A stretch of DNA of 34,266 bases from Cellulomonas sp. URHD0024. GTDB lineage: Bacteria; Actinomycetota; Actinomycetes; Actinomycetales; Cellulomonadaceae. Positions within the stretch are counted from its first letter, which is position 1; each line of letters opens with the position of its first letter. This document shows, one piece after another, positions 1 to 6,648 of this stretch. Location of the stretch: contig NZ_AUEW01000017.1 of NCBI RefSeq assembly GCF_000426185.1, positions 1-34,266 on the forward strand. The letters run 5' to 3'. Under the pieces are notes generated by a model. It saw only the letters and a program-made list of their open reading frames with translations, had not been told where the DNA came from and ran no database searches. A program made the translations under genes and the position numbers.

Positions 1-120
1 GAACTCCGGCGGCTGCGTACCGGGCACCGGGAACTTCGGCGGCTCCGTACCGGCCACCGGGAACTCCGGCAGCACCACATCGGCCACCGGGAACTTCGGC
101 GGCTGCGTACCGGCCACCGG
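1..120. repeat. Tandem 30-bp repeat, four copies, in coding sequence
   Basis: Four head-to-tail 30-base units (1-30, 31-60, 61-90, 91-120), each beginning GAACT(T/C)CGGC and ending near CACCGG. The unit length is a multiple of three and encodes ten residues on the minus strand, so copy number could change without a frameshift. The third unit is the most diverged. The array may continue left of the window. Confidence 0.9.
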
Positions 121-291
121 GGGCTGGGCCGGCCCCGGTGGGGTCGCCGTGGGCGTCGCCGTGGGCGGGGGCGTGGGCGGGGTCGCGGCGCGGTGCAGGC
201 GCACCTCGGTCGGACGGGAGGCTCGACGCGGTCGCGGCGCGCAGTGTGCGCGACGTGGGGCACGGCGTCGTGTCGCGTTCTCGTCGTCCAT
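1..291 (-). CDS. Proline-rich decapeptide-repeat protein, N-terminal part (runs off the window)
   Basis: Minus-strand reading frame with no stop codon before the window edge, so only the first 97 residues are visible. ATG at 291 is preceded by an AGAGGGGG ribosome-binding site; an in-frame GTG at 300 lies too close to that site. Residues 1-37 are basic (many Arg), residues 38-57 are a Pro/Thr/Ala stretch, and residues 58-97 are four copies of a ten-residue unit of the form PVAGTQPPKF. No catalytic domain is visible; the repeats look like a spacer to a domain lying outside the window. A LexA-type box lies about 40 bases upstream of the start, suggesting DNA-damage control. Actinobacterial SOS genes include HNH/DUF222 (13E12) proteins, but nothing here proves that identity. 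The frame is supported by the phase-preserving 30-bp repeat and the ribosome-binding site. Confidence 0.6.
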   Translation of the reverse strand, partial: MDDENATRRRAPRRAHCAPRPRRASRPTEVRLHRAATPPTPPPTATPTATPPGPAQPPVAGTQPPKFPVADVVLPEFPVAGTEPPKFPVPGTQPPEF

Positions 292-329
292 CGTCGCCAC
301 CCCCTCTTGTCCTGGCCGAGCCGGTCCGT

Positions 330-345
330 TCGAACAAGTGTACGA
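330..345. promoter_or_regulatory. LexA-binding SOS box
   Basis: TCGAACAAGTGTACGA matches the actinobacterial SOS palindrome TCGAAC-N4-GTTCGA at 11 of 12 defined positions; the right half has one change. It sits between two divergent genes, 38 bases from the ATG of the left gene and 67 bases from the ATG of the right gene, so LexA could control either or both. Confidence 0.65.
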
Positions 346-381
346 TCGAGCACCGACACGCCACCGTCCACCGGCACGGTC

Positions 382-390
382 TGTGGACAA
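382..390 (-). promoter_or_regulatory. DnaA box (single, perfect actinobacterial consensus)
   Basis: The minus strand reads TTGTCCACA, the consensus DnaA box of Streptomyces and mycobacteria. It lies 23 bases before the start of the 413 gene and 37 bases from the LexA box. I saw no cluster of further boxes, so this is not an origin. It may be a regulatory DnaA site or a chance match. Confidence 0.4.
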
Positions 391-412
391 CCCAGGGGCG
401 GAGAACGGCGAG

Positions 413-694
413 ATGGTCCGCGAGATCGACTGGTCGAAGTGGCAACGGACGCCACGGGGCTGGGTCCGGGTGCCGCCGGCAGGCTGCCCTGCCGGGCATC
501 GGTGGACGACGAACGGTCCGGGGAGGCCGTCGGAGCGGTTCGTGACGTGCGGGTGCACCGTGGACAGGCACCACACGCTCTGGGTGTGCCCGACCTGCGG
601 CATGCACTGCGCCGAGGGGTGCACCGACACGGACCAGTGGGCAGGGACGACGGTGTCGTCGGGGATCGTCGGCACGCGACGAGGGAAGGTCTGA
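413..694 (+). CDS. Small Cys/His-rich (putative zinc-binding) protein
   Basis: A 93-residue protein I do not recognise by name. ATG at 413 was chosen because GGAG lies nine bases upstream; longer readings of this frame overlap the divergent gene and both regulatory sites. After a short Trp-containing N-terminus (IDWSKWQ) come a CPAGH motif, a CGC motif, paired histidines and WVCPTCGMHCAEGC. The spacing of CxxC-type pairs suggests one or two zinc-ribbon-like knuckles. There is no membrane segment or signal peptide, so it is probably cytoplasmic. It is transcribed away from the proline-repeat gene and shares its LexA-box intergenic region, so it may be damage-inducible. A nucleic-acid-binding or protein-binding role is possible but not shown. 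Confidence 0.6.
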   Translation: MVREIDWSKWQRTPRGWVRVPPAGCPAGHRWTTNGPGRPSERFVTCGCTVDRHHTLWVCPTCGMHCAEGCTDTDQWAGTTVSSGIVGTRRGKV

Positions 695-746
695 AGAAGC
701 GGGTGCCAACAGGACCCGCGAAACGCGTCGGTGCGGACAGAGGCGC

Positions 747-798
747 CGAACAGCGCCGCCGAACAGCGCGGCCGAACAGCGCCCGCGAACAGCGCGGC
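747..798. repeat. 13-bp tandem repeat, four copies, between convergent genes
   Basis: The core CGAACAGCGC starts at 747, 760, 773 and 786, an exact 13-base period, with three variable bases closing each unit. The array fills much of the 129-base gap between the stops of the 413 gene and the thrE-like gene. Thirteen bases is not a codon multiple and no gene spans it. A weak 6-bp hairpin (699-719) just upstream is the only terminator-like element in the gap. Confidence 0.85.
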
Positions 799-823
799 AC
801 GGGGCCCGTGCGAAGAGCGAGCG

Positions 824-2245
824 TCAGGTCGCGGGCGTCACGGCGCGGACGACGGCCCGGGTGACCCGGCGGGCGTCGCGGGTCAGCGCGGTGCCGACGA
901 TGACGCCGAGTGCGATGGAGAACAGGGCGAGGCTGGTGTCGATGACGTCGGCGACACCCGTTGGGGCGCCCGTCGCCAGCTCGGACACGCCGCGGAAGCC
1001 GAGGGCGCCCGGAAGCAGGAGCCAGAACGCGGGCAGCATCGTCACGATGGCGGGCGGACCGCTGCGGGCACGTTGGATGGTCTGCGAGACGGGCACGAGC
1101 ACGAGACCGCCGACGAAGCCGGAGAGCTGCGGCGACAGCAGGACCAGGCCGATGCCCTGTGCGGCGAAGGCGGCGAACAACGCGAGGAGCAGCCACCAGA
1201 ACGACCCCCGAGGCGGCGAGGAGAAGTAGCGGTGCCCGACGGCGACGAACAGCACGCCGACCCACGCAGCCCACCACCCGAGCAGGGGCGACGAGGCCTG
1301 CGTGGAGAAGGGTCCGGCGACGGTGACGGCGGCGACGACGCCGAACGCGAGCAGCAGCAGCTGGGCGATCCCGTAGACCAACCGTGATGCGCCGGCGATG
1401 ACCTGGTTGCTGGTGAGCTCCATGGCCGCGACGGTCAGCACGGCACCGGGCAGGAAGCTGACGAGCGGCGGCGCGAGGAGCCGGACAGGGTCGATGTCGA
1501 GCGCAGGGGCGACGACGGTGATCGTCGCGAGGGTGACCAGGAAGGCGGCGACCACGGGCAGGGCGGTCGAGAGGGTGGGCCAGCGGTCGGCGAGCAGGCG
1601 TAGGAGACCTACGGCGGCGCCCATGACGACGTAGACCGGCAGGGCGCTCACGGTCGGGTAGATGATCAGCCCGAACCCGACCGTCAGCAGAGCGTGTCCG
1701 AGCACGACCGCGAGCGGTCCGTAGTGCGGTGGCATCGCGAGGATCTGGCGCAGCCGGACGCGCGACGAGGCCAGGTCGGCGGTCCCGGTCGACAGGTCAC
1801 GGACGAGCCTGTCGACGGCGCCGATCTGGTGCAAGGGGAGGGTCGTCTCGGTGTTCGGCCCGGTGAAGTCGCTCTCGGGCCCCTCGGCCGTCTCGACGTG
1901 GATGAACACCCCGGTCGGCAGGACGAGCGTGCGGACCTTGTCGGCGCCGTACGCCTCTGCGACGTCGCCGATCTGCTGCTCCGTCTCCATGACGGACTGT
2001 CCCGACGAGAGCAGCGCCGCGCCGAGCTCGCGCAGCAGGGGCACGAGGTCCGCGGGCACGGTCGGCAGTGCGCCGGGTTCCTCGATGACTCCAGGCGCTG
2101 GTGGTTCGGTCAGGACGCGCATCGCCCGTCGGAAGCGCCTGCCCAGGCGTACGGCGTGGGGCTCCGACGACGAGGACGAAGCAGGGGACGAACCAGAGGA
2201 CGAAGAAGGCGGAGCGGAAGGCGGGCGTGCCCACGGTTCGCTCAT
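824..2245 (-). CDS. Threonine/serine exporter family membrane protein (ThrE-like)
   Basis: This 473-residue protein matches the ThrE family. The N-terminal half carries the cytoplasmic DUF1212 region, with the run ELGAALLSSGQSVMETEQQI and VLPTGVFIHVET. The remainder is about ten hydrophobic segments (DUF1212 membrane part plus the DUF3815-like half), as in Corynebacterium ThrE, which exports threonine and serine. The first 40 residues are low-complexity Ser/Pro/Ala. The ATG at 2245 overlaps the TGA of the upstream DUF1801 gene (ATGA), and no independent ribosome-binding site is visible, so translation is probably coupled. It is the last gene of a three-gene operon. Family membership is secure; the substrate is inferred. 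Confidence 0.85.
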   Translation of the reverse strand: MSEPWARPPSAPPSSSSGSSPASSSSSEPHAVRLGRRFRRAMRVLTEPPAPGVIEEPGALPTVPADLVPLLRELGAALLSSGQSVMETEQQIGDVAEAYGADKVRTLVLPTGVFIHVETAEGPESDFTGPNTETTLPLHQIGAVDRLVRDLSTGTADLASSRVRLRQILAMPPHYGPLAVVLGHALLTVGFGLIIYPTVSALPVYVVMGAAVGLLRLLADRWPTLSTALPVVAAFLVTLATITVVAPALDIDPVRLLAPPLVSFLPGAVLTVAAMELTSNQVIAGASRLVYGIAQLLLLAFGVVAAVTVAGPFSTQASSPLLGWWAAWVGVLFVAVGHRYFSSPPRGSFWWLLLALFAAFAAQGIGLVLLSPQLSGFVGGLVLVPVSQTIQRARSGPPAIVTMLPAFWLLLPGALGFRGVSELATGAPTGVADVIDTSLALFSIALGVIVGTALTRDARRVTRAVVRAVTPAT

Positions 2246-2622
2246 CGTGCGTCGAGACGCGCGTCGACCTCGGCCATCCGCAGACCGGCGATCCTGCGGA
2301 CCGTCTCCTCGCTCAACGGCGCGTCGGCGGCGAAGTGCACGGTCGCACCGGAGAGCCGCCCGTCGGGCAGCGAACCAGCGAGCGACCGTGCCAGGGGCGG
2401 GCTCATCAGGTGCAGGCTGCAGTGCGTCTTCGCGATGGACAGGGCGACGAGCCCGGTCCCGCGGTAGGTGATCGTCGGCACCTGGTAGGAGATGATCTGC
2501 CCGGCACCGGGTACCGCGGCGACCAGCCGGTCCCGGACCACCCGGAGCGCGGCGCCCTGCGCCTCGGGGACGGCCGCGAGGTACTCCTCGACGGTCGTCG
2601 CCGGAAAGCCCTCACGTGGCAT
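2242..2622 (-). CDS. DUF1801 / YdhG-like protein
   Basis: A 126-residue protein starting MPREGFPATTVEEYLAAVPE. The start at 2622 is fixed by AGGAGGTGG eight bases upstream; a longer frame exists but has no such site. The sequence shows the DUF1801 pattern: an N-terminal helix ending in a conserved Pro/Glu, then QIISYQVPTITYRG, a hydrophobic strand, and a C-terminal helix PLSEETVRRIAGLRMAEVDARL. Family members resemble Bacillus YdhG and frataxin-fold proteins and are sometimes called iron chaperones; the biochemical role is not established. It lies 11 bases after the nitroreductase-like gene and overlaps the exporter by four bases, so the three are one transcription unit. Confidence 0.8.
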   Translation of the reverse strand: MPREGFPATTVEEYLAAVPEAQGAALRVVRDRLVAAVPGAGQIISYQVPTITYRGTGLVALSIAKTHCSLHLMSPPLARSLAGSLPDGRLSGATVHFAADAPLSEETVRRIAGLRMAEVDARLDAR

Positions 2623-2633
2623 CGCGCCACCTC

Positions 2634-3038
2634 CTACGGGCGATCGTACGGATCGTCGGCGCGCAGCGACACGAACTCGTCGGTGCCCAGGAGTCGCAGC
2701 GCAGCACGCGTCCACGCGGGCACCAGCCGTGCGCCCTCGGGCCCACGCAACCGCACGGGATCGGACAGCACGAGGACCGTGCGGCGCCGGACGAGCCGAG
2801 CGGGGAGGCCGGCCTCGATGTTGCGCAGCCACTGCACACGTGGCCCGTAGGTCAGGGCGATGGTGACGCGGTCAGATCCCGGCGACGGGAACGCCATGAC
2901 CGGCGTGCGGAACCGACGGCCGCTGGTGCGTCCGACGTGGTGCAGCGTCGCGAAGGGCGGCACGTCGTCGGACAGCAGGCCGAGGACCGGGTTGCTCACC
3001 CGTCGGTTCACGCGCGTGACCCACAGCGGCAGCGGCAT
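2634..3038 (-). CDS. Deazaflavin-dependent nitroreductase family protein (Ddn-like)
   Basis: A 134-residue protein with the Ddn/FGP split-barrel pattern: an N-terminal basic helix (VTRVNRRVSNPVLGLL), then ATLHHVGRTSGRRFRTPVMAF, which is the conserved GRxSGxxRxTP cofactor motif, then PRVQWLRNIEAG. Characterised relatives use reduced F420 to reduce quinones or nitro compounds at the membrane; F420 use here is inferred. The ATG at 3038 lacks a ribosome-binding site but lies exactly seven bases after a TAGCCT -10 element, which fits leaderless translation. A longer frame back to 3152 overlaps the divergent gene's upstream region and is less likely. It is the first gene of the operon with DUF1801 and the ThrE-like exporter. 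Confidence 0.75.
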   Translation of the reverse strand: MPLPLWVTRVNRRVSNPVLGLLSDDVPPFATLHHVGRTSGRRFRTPVMAFPSPGSDRVTIALTYGPRVQWLRNIEAGLPARLVRRRTVLVLSDPVRLRGPEGARLVPAWTRAALRLLGTDEFVSLRADDPYDRP

Positions 3039-3045
3039 GGTGCGG

Positions 3046-3051
3046 AGGCTA
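3046..3051 (-). promoter_or_regulatory. -10 element of a probable leaderless promoter
   Basis: TAGCCT on the minus strand fits the actinobacterial TANNNT -10 pattern. Transcription would start at about the A of the ATG at 3038, explaining the missing ribosome-binding site. No convincing -35 is visible. Confidence 0.4.
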
Positions 3052-3178
3052 GGGCCGATCGAGGCGTCCCGCGACCGTTGGACACAGGCCGTCTCGCTCA
3101 GCGGGAACCGAGTTGCCGTCGTCGCGACACCGTGATGACGGTGGAGGTGCAAGGTTCCACAACTGGAAGGAGAGCCTC

Positions 3179-3454
3179 GTGCTCACCCTGACCGACAGCG
3201 CACGCACCGCAGTCCACACGCTCACGAGCAAGGCAGGGCTTCCCGACGAGACGGGCGGCCTGCGGATCGCGCAGCAGGAGACGGGAGCGTTCGAGCTTGC
3301 GCTCGTGCCCGAGCCGTTCCCGGGTGATGATGTGGTGACGGACGGGACGAGTCGTGTGTACGTGGACCCGGAGGCGTCCGTGACGTTGGCTGACCAGCGC
3401 CTCGACGTCGAGCCGGCATCGACGGGCACGGCGTTCACGCTCGGACCGCAGTAG
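3179..3454 (+). CDS. HesB/IscA-like (iron-sulfur biosynthesis fold) protein lacking cysteines
   Basis: A 91-residue protein starting at GTG 3179 with GGAAGGAG seven bases upstream. The frame resembles the actinobacterial HesB-like family: VLTLTDSARTAVHTL, then GGLRIAQQ, DDVVTDGTSRVYVDPEAS and a closing LDVEP strand, which follow the A-type carrier fold (IscA, ErpA, SufA). Those carriers bind clusters through one cysteine and a C-terminal CxC motif; this protein contains no cysteine at all, so it cannot act in the usual way. It may be a structural or regulatory paralogue. It stands alone, with a strong terminator about 100 bases downstream. The fold assignment is moderately sure; the function is unknown. 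Confidence 0.7.
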   Translation: MLTLTDSARTAVHTLTSKAGLPDETGGLRIAQQETGAFELALVPEPFPGDDVVTDGTSRVYVDPEASVTLADQRLDVEPASTGTAFTLGPQ

Positions 3455-3547
3455 CACCAGCACCCGACGGAGGACCACCAGGGCGCGGCCCCGAAGCGCC
3501 TGTGCACGGCCGGGGCACGACCGGCCCGGGTGCACGGGCAGGAAACG

Positions 3548-3581
3548 ACGAGGGCGGGAAGCCACGGCTTCCCGCCCTCGT
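3548..3581. terminator. Bidirectional terminator-like hairpin
   Basis: A perfect stem with arms CGAGGGCGGGAAGCC (3549-3563) and its complement (3566-3580), extended by an A-T pair. It lies between the convergent HesB-like and FMN-reductase genes and could stop both. There is no long U-run, as is common in high-GC actinobacteria. Confidence 0.8.
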
Positions 3582-3618
3582 TGCGCGTCCGGTCAGATAG
3601 CCCGGCGAGGCTTCTCGG

Positions 3619-4239
3619 TCACGCGCCGCCGAGCAGCTGGTCGAACGACGGCACCGCGTCGTAGAGGCCGACGGGCGCGGACGGCTCCCGGTCGGCGACC
3701 ATCTCGGCCAGCTCGCGACCGGCGCGACGGATCCGTGCGGGCAGCGGGTTCACGTCGTCGCCGCCGCTGTCGGCCCAGTCGTCGGTGGCCGCGAACACGG
3801 CCGTGCCGGCCACGTCGGCGCGCAGGTAGGCGAACAGCGGGCGCAGTGCGTACTCCAGCGCGAGCGAGTGTCGCCCGGTCCCACCGGTCGCGCCGACGAG
3901 CACGGGCCGGCCGACGAGCGCGTCCTTGTCGAGGATGTCGACGAACGACTTGAACAAGCCGGAGTAGGAGGCCGAGAAGATCGGTGTGACGGCGATGACC
4001 CCGTCGGCGGCGGTGACCTTCTCGATCACCGACGCCAGCGTGCCGGACGCGAAGCCCGTGAGCGTCATGTTGACGACCTCGTGGGCGACGTCGCGGAGCT
4101 CGACGGTCTCGACGTGCGCGGTGATGCCGCGGGCAGCGAGCTCGGAGGCGGTGGCGTCGGCGAGGCGGTCGGCCAGCAGACGCGACGACGAGGGCTGGGA
4201 CAGCCCCGCCGAGATGACGACGATCGAGCGGTCGCTCAT
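3619..4239 (-). CDS. NADPH-dependent FMN reductase, CE1759 family
   Basis: A 206-residue flavodoxin-fold reductase. ATG at 4239 is preceded by AGGAAAGGA. The N-terminus IVVISAGLSQPSSSRLLADRL is the phosphate-binding loop of the NADPH:FMN reductase family, followed by ADGVIAVTPIFSASYSGLFKSFVD, the characteristic P(I/E)(F/Y)xxSYSGxxK motif, and GRPVLVGATGGTGRHSL. The protein would supply reduced FMN to a partner monooxygenase. That partner is directly upstream: the LLM-class gene whose stop lies 31 bases before this start. The two genes form the LLM-duo pairing known from Corynebacterium CE1758/CE1759. The physiological substrate of the duo is unknown. Confidence 0.88.
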   Translation of the reverse strand: MSDRSIVVISAGLSQPSSSRLLADRLADATASELAARGITAHVETVELRDVAHEVVNMTLTGFASGTLASVIEKVTAADGVIAVTPIFSASYSGLFKSFVDILDKDALVGRPVLVGATGGTGRHSLALEYALRPLFAYLRADVAGTAVFAATDDWADSGGDDVNPLPARIRRAGRELAEMVADREPSAPVGLYDAVPSFDQLLGGA

Positions 4240-4270
4240 CGCACGTCCTTTCCTGATGCTGAAGAGAGAG

Positions 4271-5425
4271 TCATGACTGCAGGGAGTCCTCGGCCCGGAG
4301 GCCGGTGAAGGTGTCCTCGGCAACCGCCTGCTCGTGCACGCTACCCGCTGCGCGGGCGGCAGCCACACGGTCGGCATGGGACGGAGGGTTCGCCGGCACG
4401 TGCGCGGGACGGGCCGACTCGGCCTCGGCGCGCAGCACGGGCACGACCTCGGTCGCCAGGATGTCGATCTGCTCCAGCACGGTCTTCAGCGGGAGGCCCG
4501 CGTGGTCCATGAGGAACATCTGACGCTGGTAGTGACCGACCTGGTCGCGGAACGTCCCGTACCGGTCGATGACCTCCTGCGGGCTGCCCACGGTCAGCGG
4601 GGTGTCGCGCGTGAAGTCCTCGAGCGTCGGTCCGTGCCCGTACACGGGCGCGTTGTCGAAGTACGGCCGGAACTCCCGTACGGCGTCCTGCGAACGAGCG
4701 CGCATGAACACCTGCCCGCCCAGGCCGACGATCGCCTGGTCGGCCTGGCCGTGCCCGTAGTGCTCGAAGCGCTGGCGGTAGAAGCCCACCATCTGGGCCG
4801 CGTGCGACAGCGGCCAGAAGATCGCGTTGTGCAGGAAGCCGTCCCCGTAGAACGCTGCCTGCTCGGCGATCTCGGGACTGCGGATCGAGCCGTGCCAGAC
4901 GAAGGGCGGGACACCGTCCAAGGGCCGGGGCGTCGAGGTGAAGCCCTGCAGAGGGCCGCGGAACTTGCCGGACCAGTCGACGACGTCCTCTTCCCAGAGG
5001 CGGCGCAGCAGCGCGTAGTGCTCGATGGCCAGCGGGATGCCCTGGCGGATGTCCTGACCGAACCACGGGTACACGGGACCGGTGTTGCCGCGGCCCATCA
5101 TGAGGTCCATCCGGCCGTCGGAGATGACCTGGAGCATCGCGTACTCCTCGGCCAGCCGGACCGGGTCGTTGGTCGTGATGAGCGTCGTCGCCGTCGACAG
5201 GATGATGTTCTTCGTCGTGCCCGCCAGGTAGCCGAGCATGGTGGTGGGCGACGAGGGGACGAACGGCGGGTTGTGGTGCTCGCCCGTCGCGAAGACGTCC
5301 AGGCCCGCGGCGTCCGCGTGCTGGGCGATGGTGAGCATGTTGCGCACCCGCTCCGTGTCGTCCGGCGTCCGGCCGGTCGTCGGATCGGTCGTGACGTCGC
5401 CGACGGTGAAGATCCCGAACTGCAT
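4271..5425 (-). CDS. LLM-class flavin-dependent oxidoreductase, CE1758 family
   Basis: A 384-residue luciferase-like (TIM-barrel) monooxygenase. The start at 5425 (MQFGIFTVGDV) was chosen because LLM proteins typically begin with this first strand and GAGG lies seven bases upstream; eight further codons are open upstream. Visible family features are AGLDVFATGEHHNPPF, ILSTATTLITTNDPVRLAEEYAMLQVISDGRMDLMMGRGN and the C-terminal HAGLPLKTVLEQIDIL. Such enzymes use reduced FMN and oxygen to oxidise small molecules; the FMN reductase immediately downstream would supply the flavin. The last 50 residues are Ala/Glu-rich. A palindromic cluster lies about 30-50 bases upstream of the start and probably serves as operator. 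Confidence 0.88.
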   Translation of the reverse strand: MQFGIFTVGDVTTDPTTGRTPDDTERVRNMLTIAQHADAAGLDVFATGEHHNPPFVPSSPTTMLGYLAGTTKNIILSTATTLITTNDPVRLAEEYAMLQVISDGRMDLMMGRGNTGPVYPWFGQDIRQGIPLAIEHYALLRRLWEEDVVDWSGKFRGPLQGFTSTPRPLDGVPPFVWHGSIRSPEIAEQAAFYGDGFLHNAIFWPLSHAAQMVGFYRQRFEHYGHGQADQAIVGLGGQVFMRARSQDAVREFRPYFDNAPVYGHGPTLEDFTRDTPLTVGSPQEVIDRYGTFRDQVGHYQRQMFLMDHAGLPLKTVLEQIDILATEVVPVLRAEAESARPAHVPANPPSHADRVAAARAAGSVHEQAVAEDTFTGLRAEDSLQS

Positions 5426-5453
5426 CTCGCGCCTCACAGGTCTTTCCAAGGTT

Positions 5454-5474
5454 CATGCGTTTGCATGTACATGC
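5454..5474. promoter_or_regulatory. Nested palindromes, putative operator of the LLM duo
   Basis: Three alternating half-sites, CATGC, GCATG and CATGC. They form a perfect 12-bp palindrome, GCATGTACATGC (5463-5474), overlapping a second inverted repeat CATGC-N4-GCATG (5454-5467). The cluster is AT-rich compared with its surroundings and lies 29 bases upstream of the LLM start and about 100 bases upstream of the divergent regulator gene. A dimeric TetR- or MarR-type repressor is the likely class of ligand; the regulator is not identified. Confidence 0.55.
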
Positions 5475-5577
5475 CGCTCCAACCTGGCCGGCACCGCGCC
5501 TATTCCCCGGACGGGTGGCGGCGGACCCGGACCTATACCGTGGGCATCGACCAACCGGTGACGGAGGGCAGCGCAGC

Positions 5578-6648
5578 GTGGCAGACGAGCAGATCAGGGT
5601 CCTCGTCGTCGAGGACGACGTCGACACCGCGCAGTACGTGCGCACCGTGCTCGAGCGCCGCGGGGGCATGGCCGTCACGGTCGCCCACGAGCCGATGTCG
5701 GCCCTCGCCGAGGTGGCGCGCGCGCAGTTCGACGTGGTTCTCACCGACATCCAGATGCCGGGCATGACCGGGCTGGAGCTGCTCGACGAGCTGCGGTCGC
5801 GCGCCGCCGGCACCCCGGTCGCGGTCATGACGGCGTTCGCCAGCGTCGACTACGCGGTCGACGCCTTGCGCCGCGACGCCGACGACTTCCTGGTCAAGCC
5901 CGTGGCCGCCGCCATGCTGCTCGAGCGGATCACGGCGCTCGCGATGCAGGGGCGTGAGAAGCGCGCCACGCAGGAGCCGCGCGACGTGGTTCTCGCCGTC
6001 GGTGCGCACCTGGACGACGTCGAGATCGGCGTCGGCGCCACGCTCGCCTCGCACCGCGCGGCAGGCGACACGGTCGTCATCCTGACCCTGTCGAGCGGCG
6101 CTCTCGATGGTGACGTGCAGTCTCGTCGGCACGAGGCCCTCGCCTCCGCCGCGGTCATCGGCGCCCGCCTCTACCTGCACGACTTCGAGGAAACCCGCCT
6201 GGACCCGGCCAACGGGCTCATCGCGACGATCGAGGAGACCATCCGCGCGGAGCAGCCGACCATCGTCTACACGCACAGCGAGCACGACCGGCACCAGGAC
6301 CACAGGGCGGTGCGACGCGCCGTCGAGGTGGCTGCCCGCCGCGTCCCGTCGCTCGCGTGCTTCCAGAGCCCGTCGTCGACCGTCGACTTCCGGCCATCGC
6401 GGTTCGTGCCCGTCGACGGGTTCGTCGAGACCAAGCTGCGGATGCTGGCGGCGTTCACGTCGCAGACCCAGCGCGACTACATGGACCCAGAGGTCGTCCG
6501 GGCCACAGCCCGGTACTGGTCGCGGTTCGGCACGGGCTCGTTCGCCGAGCCCCTGGAGACGATCCGCGCGGCAGGGATGCTGCACGGCGGCGCCGGCCTC
6601 GCCGCCTCGACCGAGGAGCGGTCCGAGGAGCACGAGGTGAGCGGATGA
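5578..6648 (+). CDS. Response-regulator receiver fused to PIG-L family deacetylase
   Basis: A 356-residue two-domain protein. GTG at 5578 follows GGAGGG and starts just before the first receiver strand; an upstream extension has no site. Residues 5-125 form a complete receiver: acidic pocket E12, D13, D14, phosphoacceptor D57 in LTDIQMPG, T85, and K107 in LVKP. Residues 135-345 are a PIG-L (LmbE/MshB-like) zinc deacetylase: AHLDDVEIG (143-151) as the metal motif, with Leu where Pro is usual, and HQDH (239-242) as the second metal motif. Relatives remove N-acetyl groups from GlcNAc-containing small molecules. There is no DNA-binding domain, so phosphorylation probably gates the enzyme. The stop overlaps the ATP-grasp start (ATGA). 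The downstream kinase is the obvious partner. Confidence 0.85.
   Translation: MADEQIRVLVVEDDVDTAQYVRTVLERRGGMAVTVAHEPMSALAEVARAQFDVVLTDIQMPGMTGLELLDELRSRAAGTPVAVMTAFASVDYAVDALRRDADDFLVKPVAAAMLLERITALAMQGREKRATQEPRDVVLAVGAHLDDVEIGVGATLASHRAAGDTVVILTLSSGALDGDVQSRRHEALASAAVIGARLYLHDFEETRLDPANGLIATIEETIRAEQPTIVYTHSEHDRHQDHRAVRRAVEVAARRVPSLACFQSPSSTVDFRPSRFVPVDGFVETKLRMLAAFTSQTQRDYMDPEVVRATARYWSRFGTGSFAEPLETIRAAGMLHGGAGLAASTEERSEEHEVSG

Noticed and set aside
1..120. CRISPR array
   Set aside because: The 30-base units are contiguous with no spacers and keep a reading frame.
382..390. Replication origin
   Set aside because: Only one DnaA box was seen and none of dnaA, dnaN, gyrB or rpmH is present.
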